From the NCBI GenBank assembly GCA_031267615.1, contig JAIRYM010000047.1, positions 1-46,543 of the forward strand: 46,543 nucleotides of DNA, read 5' to 3'. A program made the position numbers and the translations under genes. This document shows, one piece after another, positions 42,077 to 46,543 of the stretch. The notes beneath the pieces are model-generated. The model was given only the letters and a program-made list of their open reading frames with translations, did not search any database and had not been told where the DNA came from. Each line of letters opens with the position of its first letter. Position 1 is the first letter of the stretch. The stretch is from Dysgonamonadaceae bacterium (GTDB lineage: Bacteria > Bacteroidota > Bacteroidia > Bacteroidales > Azobacteroidaceae).

Positions 42077-43966
42077 TTACTTTTTCGGTAAAACATAACG
42101 CGAAAGTATTGTTGCTGACGTTTTTATTTTCTCTTCAAGAGGAACGGAATAGTCTGCAATTTTACCATTAAGATACTTTTCTATCATCAGGCGTCCGATT
42201 GGTACTGCGTAAGTGTTGCCGAATCCGCCATTTTCGACGAGAACAGCAATCGCTACACGAGGATTGTCTTTTGGAGCAAAAGCCATAAACAGCGAATGAT
42301 CTTTATTTTTGATTTTGCCCGAAAAATTTTCTGCCGTGCCTGTCTTTCCACAAATCTCAATATCAGGAATACGGGCGTTGCTGCAAGTTCCCTGCGTTAC
42401 GGCGAGACGCATACCGTCCACTATACATTCATATTTATCAGACGGAACGCCTGTATATCGCGGTTTTGTATAGATTTCGTTAAGAGGCGTATCTTTTATT
42501 TTCTTTACTATATGGGGTGTATAGAAAAATCCGCGATTGGCGATAGATGCCGCAAGATTGCAAATTTGCAGCGGTGTAGCTTCCACTTCTCCCTGTCCGA
42601 TAGCGTTAGAGATGACAGTAAACGGATTCCATCTTCCGTTATACCATTTGTCGTAAAGCGTGCTGCCGGGTATTCTGCCTCGTTTTTCGTCCGGCAAGTC
42701 AATTCCCAACTGTTGTCCGAACCCAAGTCCATTCATACGTTCACGCCAAGTGTCAATAGCTTTCTGAATAGTGCCGTACTTTTTATTATCAAGCATCGCT
42801 TTCAGTCCCCAGCAAAAATAAGAATTACACGATGTTCCGATAGCATCAGAAAGAGCAAGCGGCGAAGCGTGTCCGTGACAGGCAGGGTGTCCGTTGCCCA
42901 AAGGAAAACCGTGATGACATGAATAAGCAGTTGAAGGCTGAATGATGTTTTCTTCGAGTAAAACGAGCGCCTGTGCAGGCTTAAAAGTTGAGCCGGGCGG
43001 GAAAGTACCGTTCACGGCGCGGTTTATCAACGGTTTGGTTGTAGTTTTAGATAAAATTTTGAAGTTATCGCTAAACTGTCTGCCGACAAGTATTGACGGG
43101 TCGTAAGTCGGTACAGAAACCATACAGAGTATTTCGCCTGTTTGAGGTTCAATCATTATGATGCTGCCCATCTTATTTTGCATCAGCATTTCGCCATAAG
43201 CCTGCAAATCAATGTCAAGCGAAAGAGTCAAGTCTTTTCCCTGTACAGGTTCTTTGTCGTGAATACCATTTTCGTAAGTACCTTTTATTCGTCCGTGAGC
43301 GTCGCGCAGTAAAATTTCTACGCCTTTCTCGCCACGCAAGTCGGATTCATACTGTTTTTCGATACCTGTTTTTCCTATATAATCTCCTTTCACATAGTAT
43401 TCTTCCTTATAGTCTTCAAGGTTCCGTTTATCGACTTCGGCTATGTAACCAAGCACATGGGCAGCATTAGGATAACCGTATTCGCGTATAGTTTTACTTT
43501 GAACATAAAATCCAGGGAACTTGAAAGCATACTGTTGAAATACGCCGTATTCACGACTGCTTAATTGAGTTATAAATATTTGAGGCTTATAGGAAGAATA
43601 ATTTTTGTTGAGTTTGCGGTTTTGCACGTCTTCCATTCGTTTGCGGAAATATTCAATATTAATGCCGACTGCATCACAAAAAGCAAGTGTATCAAATTTT
43701 TTCGCATCTCGCATTTCACGCATAATGACGGTAACATCGTAGGAAGGCTGGTTATATACAAGCAATTCGCCGTTTCTGTCATAAATGGCACCCCTCGGCG
43801 GATAGCGCGTTTTTTTAAAAAATGCGTTACTGTCTGCACCTTCTTTGTATTTATTATCAACCACTTGTAATACAAACAGCCTGCCGATATAAAAAAAAAT
43901 CAACAGAAAAAAAATGGCAACAATAAATATTTTTCTATTTGCCAAATCAAAATCTCGACTTTGCAT
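42077..43966 (-). CDS. mrdA: Penicillin-binding protein 2 (elongasome transpeptidase)
   Basis: This 629-residue class B PBP cross-links peptidoglycan during cell elongation. A single N-terminal membrane helix (IFIVAIFFLLIFFYIGRLFVL) precedes the pedestal domain (RYPPRGAIYDRNGELLVYN, YPNAAHVLGYIAEVD, YIGKTGIEKQYESDLRGEKG). The transpeptidase domain has Ser326-x2-Lys329 in PPGSTFKPAQAL, a GTSCNSYFCW (SxN motif) and CGKTGTAENF (KTG). rodA and mreBCD, its usual partners, are absent here. It follows the class II aldolase by 26 bases without a clear promoter, so it is probably co-transcribed with it. Confidence 0.95.
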   Translation of the reverse strand: MQSRDFDLANRKIFIVAIFFLLIFFYIGRLFVLQVVDNKYKEGADSNAFFKKTRYPPRGAIYDRNGELLVYNQPSYDVTVIMREMRDAKKFDTLAFCDAVGINIEYFRKRMEDVQNRKLNKNYSSYKPQIFITQLSSREYGVFQQYAFKFPGFYVQSKTIREYGYPNAAHVLGYIAEVDKRNLEDYKEEYYVKGDYIGKTGIEKQYESDLRGEKGVEILLRDAHGRIKGTYENGIHDKEPVQGKDLTLSLDIDLQAYGEMLMQNKMGSIIMIEPQTGEILCMVSVPTYDPSILVGRQFSDNFKILSKTTTKPLINRAVNGTFPPGSTFKPAQALVLLEENIIQPSTAYSCHHGFPLGNGHPACHGHASPLALSDAIGTSCNSYFCWGLKAMLDNKKYGTIQKAIDTWRERMNGLGFGQQLGIDLPDEKRGRIPGSTLYDKWYNGRWNPFTVISNAIGQGEVEATPLQICNLAASIANRGFFYTPHIVKKIKDTPLNEIYTKPRYTGVPSDKYECIVDGMRLAVTQGTCSNARIPDIEICGKTGTAENFSGKIKNKDHSLFMAFAPKDNPRVAIAVLVENGGFGNTYAVPIGRLMIEKYLNGKIADYSVPLEEKIKTSATILSRYVLPKK

Positions 43967-43992
43967 TTGTGAAAAACTGTTTAAATTGCAAT

Positions 43993-45294
43993 CTACTGTA
44001 CTTTGAACGCTACACGCAAATCTTCTACTTCCTCGTCTGAAATCGGGCTTACAACGCCAAGTGATCGCGACATAACAAGCGATTTTGCACTAAATTCAGC
44101 AACTTCAAGGCGATCAAAAGTTTGCAGCAACGCATCACCTGTAACGATAACGGAATCATTTGCCAACAGAATTGCAGGAACGCTTTTCAGTGATTCAACA
44201 ATTTGCTGAATATTTTCATATTGCGTACCGAAATCTACTACAGGAACGTCTTTCAGCAATATCCAACTTTCCGGAATTGTGCGAACATTGAATTTAACGC
44301 CCGAAGTGCAAAAGCCCATCAGATGAGGTGACTGCGTGAGAATTATCGAGTTAATTTCAGGATTGCTCTGATAGATTGCCTGATGCAACGCGACAGAACG
44401 GCTCGGAAGTTTTCCTGCCTCAATCATACCGCCTTTTACCTGCACAATGTTATGCGGCTCAATGTCCCAGCGCGGAACGCCCGGAGGCGTTATGAGGAAA
44501 TCGTTACCCCGCCAGCGGACAGATACCGTACCGTAACTGCTTATCATCAGTCCCTGATCGCAGGCACGGCGCACTATTCCAACAATCTGGCTGCGAATTG
44601 CACGCTCGTCAGACGGATAAGCAGGATTCATAAACACGGGAAAATTATGTGGAATAGCCTCTTCGTGCTGGTCTATCTGCCTGTCTGTCAGATAGACCGG
44701 CTCGCCAAGAATTTTGGCGTTAATCAGCGTGCGGGCGCAAAATTCGAGCGTTTCAAACCGCTGATAAGCGTCCATTAAATCGTTACCACACAGCACTACT
44801 CCGTGATTTTCCATTATAACAGCCTTATAATCGGGATGCTTCCGAAATTCTGACGCAATTTTCTTTCCCAAATCCACGCTGCCCGGAACGTCATAAGGAG
44901 CAAAACCGATTGTGCCGCAAACGTTTTTAGCCTGCGGAATAATATTTGTATTCGGAATCTGTTTTGTAATGCTGAACGAAACTAATGCGGGCGGGTGAGC
45001 GTGAATAATTGCCGAAGCTTGAGGACGAATTTCGTATATAGCCTTGTGGAACGGAAATTCGGATGAAGGTTTGTGAATACCTTCAATCGTGCCGTCGGCT
45101 TTCACGCAGACAATATCTTTTGTTGTCAGCGAACCCTTATCCACACCGCCGGGCGTAATCCAAATATCGCCATTCTCGTCGCGGATTGAGATATTTCCGC
45201 CCGAAGTTGTAGTCAGCCCGCTCCGGTAGATCCGGTTAATAACCACCCTGATCTGTTCTGCAGGATGCATAAGTTGAGTATCAAGTTGTTTCAT
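43993..45294 (-). CDS. Tandem class II aldolase/adducin protein with degenerate second half
   Basis: The 433 residues contain two class II aldolase domains (about 1-215 and 225-433). The first has intact ligands: Glu79 in SSEFPFH, His98 and His100 in IIHAHPPAL, and His164 in MENHGVVL, plus TSGGNISIR and the ITPGG motif. It should be zinc-dependent and act on fuculose-1-phosphate-like substrates. The second repeats the fold (YGTVSVRWRGNDFLITPPG, ALHQAIYQSNPEINSIIL, AILLANDSVIVTGDALLQTFDRLEVAEF) but the ligands are replaced: Glu to Ser300, His to Leu319 and Gln321, and His to Asp380. A scaffold or allosteric half is inferred. Fuculose-phosphate cleavage would fit the fucosidase in this window. 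Confidence 0.9.
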   Translation of the reverse strand: MKQLDTQLMHPAEQIRVVINRIYRSGLTTTSGGNISIRDENGDIWITPGGVDKGSLTTKDIVCVKADGTIEGIHKPSSEFPFHKAIYEIRPQASAIIHAHPPALVSFSITKQIPNTNIIPQAKNVCGTIGFAPYDVPGSVDLGKKIASEFRKHPDYKAVIMENHGVVLCGNDLMDAYQRFETLEFCARTLINAKILGEPVYLTDRQIDQHEEAIPHNFPVFMNPAYPSDERAIRSQIVGIVRRACDQGLMISSYGTVSVRWRGNDFLITPPGVPRWDIEPHNIVQVKGGMIEAGKLPSRSVALHQAIYQSNPEINSIILTQSPHLMGFCTSGVKFNVRTIPESWILLKDVPVVDFGTQYENIQQIVESLKSVPAILLANDSVIVTGDALLQTFDRLEVAEFSAKSLVMSRSLGVVSPISDEEVEDLRVAFKVQ

Positions 45295-45318
45295 AATTTT
45301 GCCTGATTATTTGTTCTG

Positions 45319-45348
45319 CAAAGGTACATAAAAGTTTTCAGTCGTCAG
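45319..45348 (-). promoter_or_regulatory. Promoter of the aldolase/mrdA operon
   Basis: Minus-strand CTG (45348-45346), 19 bases, TACCTTTG (45326-45319): one mismatch to the -33 TTG. It begins 3 bases beyond the T-run of the FISUMP terminator. Confidence 0.7.
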
Positions 45349-45350
45349 TA

Positions 45351-45387
45351 AAAAAAAAACCTGTTAAGTCTTTGAAAACTTAACAGG
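45351..45387 (-). terminator. Intrinsic terminator after the right-edge FISUMP gene
   Basis: Stem CCTGTTAAGT (45360-45369)/ACTTAACAGG (45378-45387), 8-base loop, followed on the minus strand by a T9 run (45359-45351). Confidence 0.9.
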
Positions 45388-45418
45388 GTTAATCGTTAAA
45401 GGAAAATCAAAACTTTCT

Positions 45419-46543
45419 TTATTCTTTTACACAGCGCACCGCGCAGCCGTAGCTGCGGGTGTCGCTGCTCTGGTCTGCGACACCTTTTTTGAAGCCCAAG
45501 TGCCAGCCGGTCTCATAGCTGTTGGAAGAACTACTCCAGTAGAAGCCGTAGTTACCGGAATAGTAGAGAGAACCAATATTACCGACGCGGGCACCGCCTG
45601 CGGGCGCAAATAAAGAACGGTTACCGTTAGTGGAATTGAAAAATAATGTGCCGATATAAGCGGCGTCTTTAGTTGATACAGAAACAGCGCTCTTAGAAAC
45701 ATTATTAACGCCAACACTGCTAACGATAGCGCGCCGGTCAAAGTAACCGTCAGCGTAATAACCCCAGGCGCAACCAGTGTTTTCAGTCATAGAAATAACA
45801 CCTTCCTTGGGAACAGCGTATAAAGACTGACGCATTTCGCTGACAGCGATATTACCGTTGGATGATATTCCCTGAGCATTATCAGTAATGCCGTCGTTAG
45901 GACGACGCCAATTAACAGGACAGGTTTCGTGATCGGTTTTGAGAGCAGTAGGAGAACTTTCCCAATAATAGGCCAGGTCATTATAAGTGTTGTTCCAAAC
46001 GCTGCTGAAATTATCAGTAATTGGATGATAAGCGCGACGCTTATTTGTGTTGTTAGCAAACTGGAAAAAAGCGCCCATCTGAGTAGGATAATCAACAAAC
46101 TCACCGCCGTTGACGTCAATATCCTTGTAGTAAGGACTGCCGTCTGGAAGTTCAGGAGCGGTAAGGTTATAAGGACTAAACTTTACGGCTTTTTCGCGTG
46201 CAGTCGAGCTGCTGCCATAAGTATCTTCTTTACGAAACACATAGTCCGCCTCCTCGCCCTGTCTGATATAAAGAAACTGCTGTTTACTGTTGCCGTTATA
46301 ACTAAGCAGAATGCGTCCGTAACGGGGAGGGCTGTTATTCTCATTGACAGATGTAAGACCGATGCGGAAATAGATGTAGCCGTTGGCAGCAACAGTCCCG
46401 CTGACAGAAGTAGCGGTACCCGAGACCTGATAGTTGGCGTCTTCCGTGTTCATATCGGCAATAGATCCGTTGTCAGGAGACGTCCATGTAACATTATTAT
46501 CGTCGCTTGGTTTGGTATCAAGTTTGATAAAATCACCGTCAAC
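45419..46543 (-). CDS. FISUMP-type surface protein, C-terminal part (runs off the right edge)
   Basis: The open frame continues without a stop to the window edge, so the 5' end is missing; at least 374 residues are visible. Residues before about position 110 of the visible part look like a BACON- or fimbrillin-like beta-sandwich (IYFRIGLTSVNENN, RILLSYNGNSKQQFLYIRQGEEADYV). The rest is FISUMP-like: TCPVNWRRPNDGITDN, YGFYWSSSSNSYETGWHLGF and a final RSYGCAVRCVKE, with aromatic and Ser/Asn-rich segments. The first start inside the window (46453) is not the true one. It is followed by the terminator shared with the other FISUMP gene. Surface location and function are inferred. Confidence 0.82.
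   Translation of the reverse strand, partial: VDGDFIKLDTKPSDDNNVTWTSPDNGSIADMNTEDANYQVSGTATSVSGTVAANGYIYFRIGLTSVNENNSPPRYGRILLSYNGNSKQQFLYIRQGEEADYVFRKEDTYGSSSTAREKAVKFSPYNLTAPELPDGSPYYKDIDVNGGEFVDYPTQMGAFFQFANNTNKRRAYHPITDNFSSVWNNTYNDLAYYWESSPTALKTDHETCPVNWRRPNDGITDNAQGISSNGNIAVSEMRQSLYAVPKEGVISMTENTGCAWGYYADGYFDRRAIVSSVGVNNVSKSAVSVSTKDAAYIGTLFFNSTNGNRSLFAPAGGARVGNIGSLYYSGNYGFYWSSSSNSYETGWHLGFKKGVADQSSDTRSYGCAVRCVKE

Overview
The window reads as a chromosomal segment of an uncultured member of the Bacteroidota, most likely order Bacteroidales. The evidence is the gene set (class II xylose isomerase, a TonB-dependent receptor paired with a DUF4249 lipoprotein, FISUMP-type secreted proteins, a tricorn-like protease, 2-oxoglutarate:ferredoxin oxidoreductase, LpxA) and the promoters. 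At least eight intergenic sites carry the Bacteroidota sigma-ABfr signature, a TTG about 19 bases upstream of TAnnTTTG. Shine-Dalgarno sequences are weak and leaders are A-rich. Genus cannot be decided from the sequence.

Layout. (1) Positions 1-2267 (minus) hold a promoter followed by a 35-residue-repeat ORF, an unnamed protein with a fibronectin-III-like C-terminus, and the N-terminal part of a secreted FISUMP-family-like protein. (2) Positions 2268-4012 form a gene-free repeat island. It contains twelve near-perfect hairpins of three families, a 203-base direct duplication with an inverted third copy, and a GC-rich 21-base tandem array framed by 24-base inverted repeats. (3) Positions 4013-22642 are compact housekeeping: PurF-like amidotransferase and LpxA; an M20 deacylase; XylA; the operon nadD-lysS-gpsA-GH29 fucosidase; tRNA-Leu(GAG); a fucose-mutarotase homologue; QueA; a CDP-alcohol phosphatidyltransferase; a beta-helix/PDZ exoprotein; a Rel/SpoT protein; and a LysM lytic transglycosylase.

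(4) Positions 22698-30007 (plus) hold a family 2 glycosyltransferase, a tricorn-like protease, an S9 peptidase and KorB. (5) Positions 30010-35668 (minus) hold an amino-sugar pair (DegT aminotransferase and a CapD-type dehydratase without membrane helices) and a TonB receptor/DUF4249 pair. (6) Positions 35697-37375 (minus) repeat the architecture of region 1 in miniature. A consensus promoter is followed by a 30-codon ORF that runs into a C7 tract, then a seven-residue-repeat ORF in the adjacent frame, then a FISUMP gene coupled to it by an ATGA overlap, then a strong terminator. (7) Positions 37582-45348 hold the LysM/OMP/mgsA operon, IlvB, PBP2 and a duplicated class II aldolase. (8) The right edge holds the C-terminal part of another FISUMP-like protein with a terminator almost identical to that of region 6.

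The most unusual material is the recurring unit 'consensus promoter, in-frame tandem-repeat ORF, secreted FISUMP-type gene', the possible frameshift or phase switch in the C7 tract, and the palindrome family, which shows a compensatory base-pair change between two copies. No transposase, integrase, phage gene or CRISPR array is visible.
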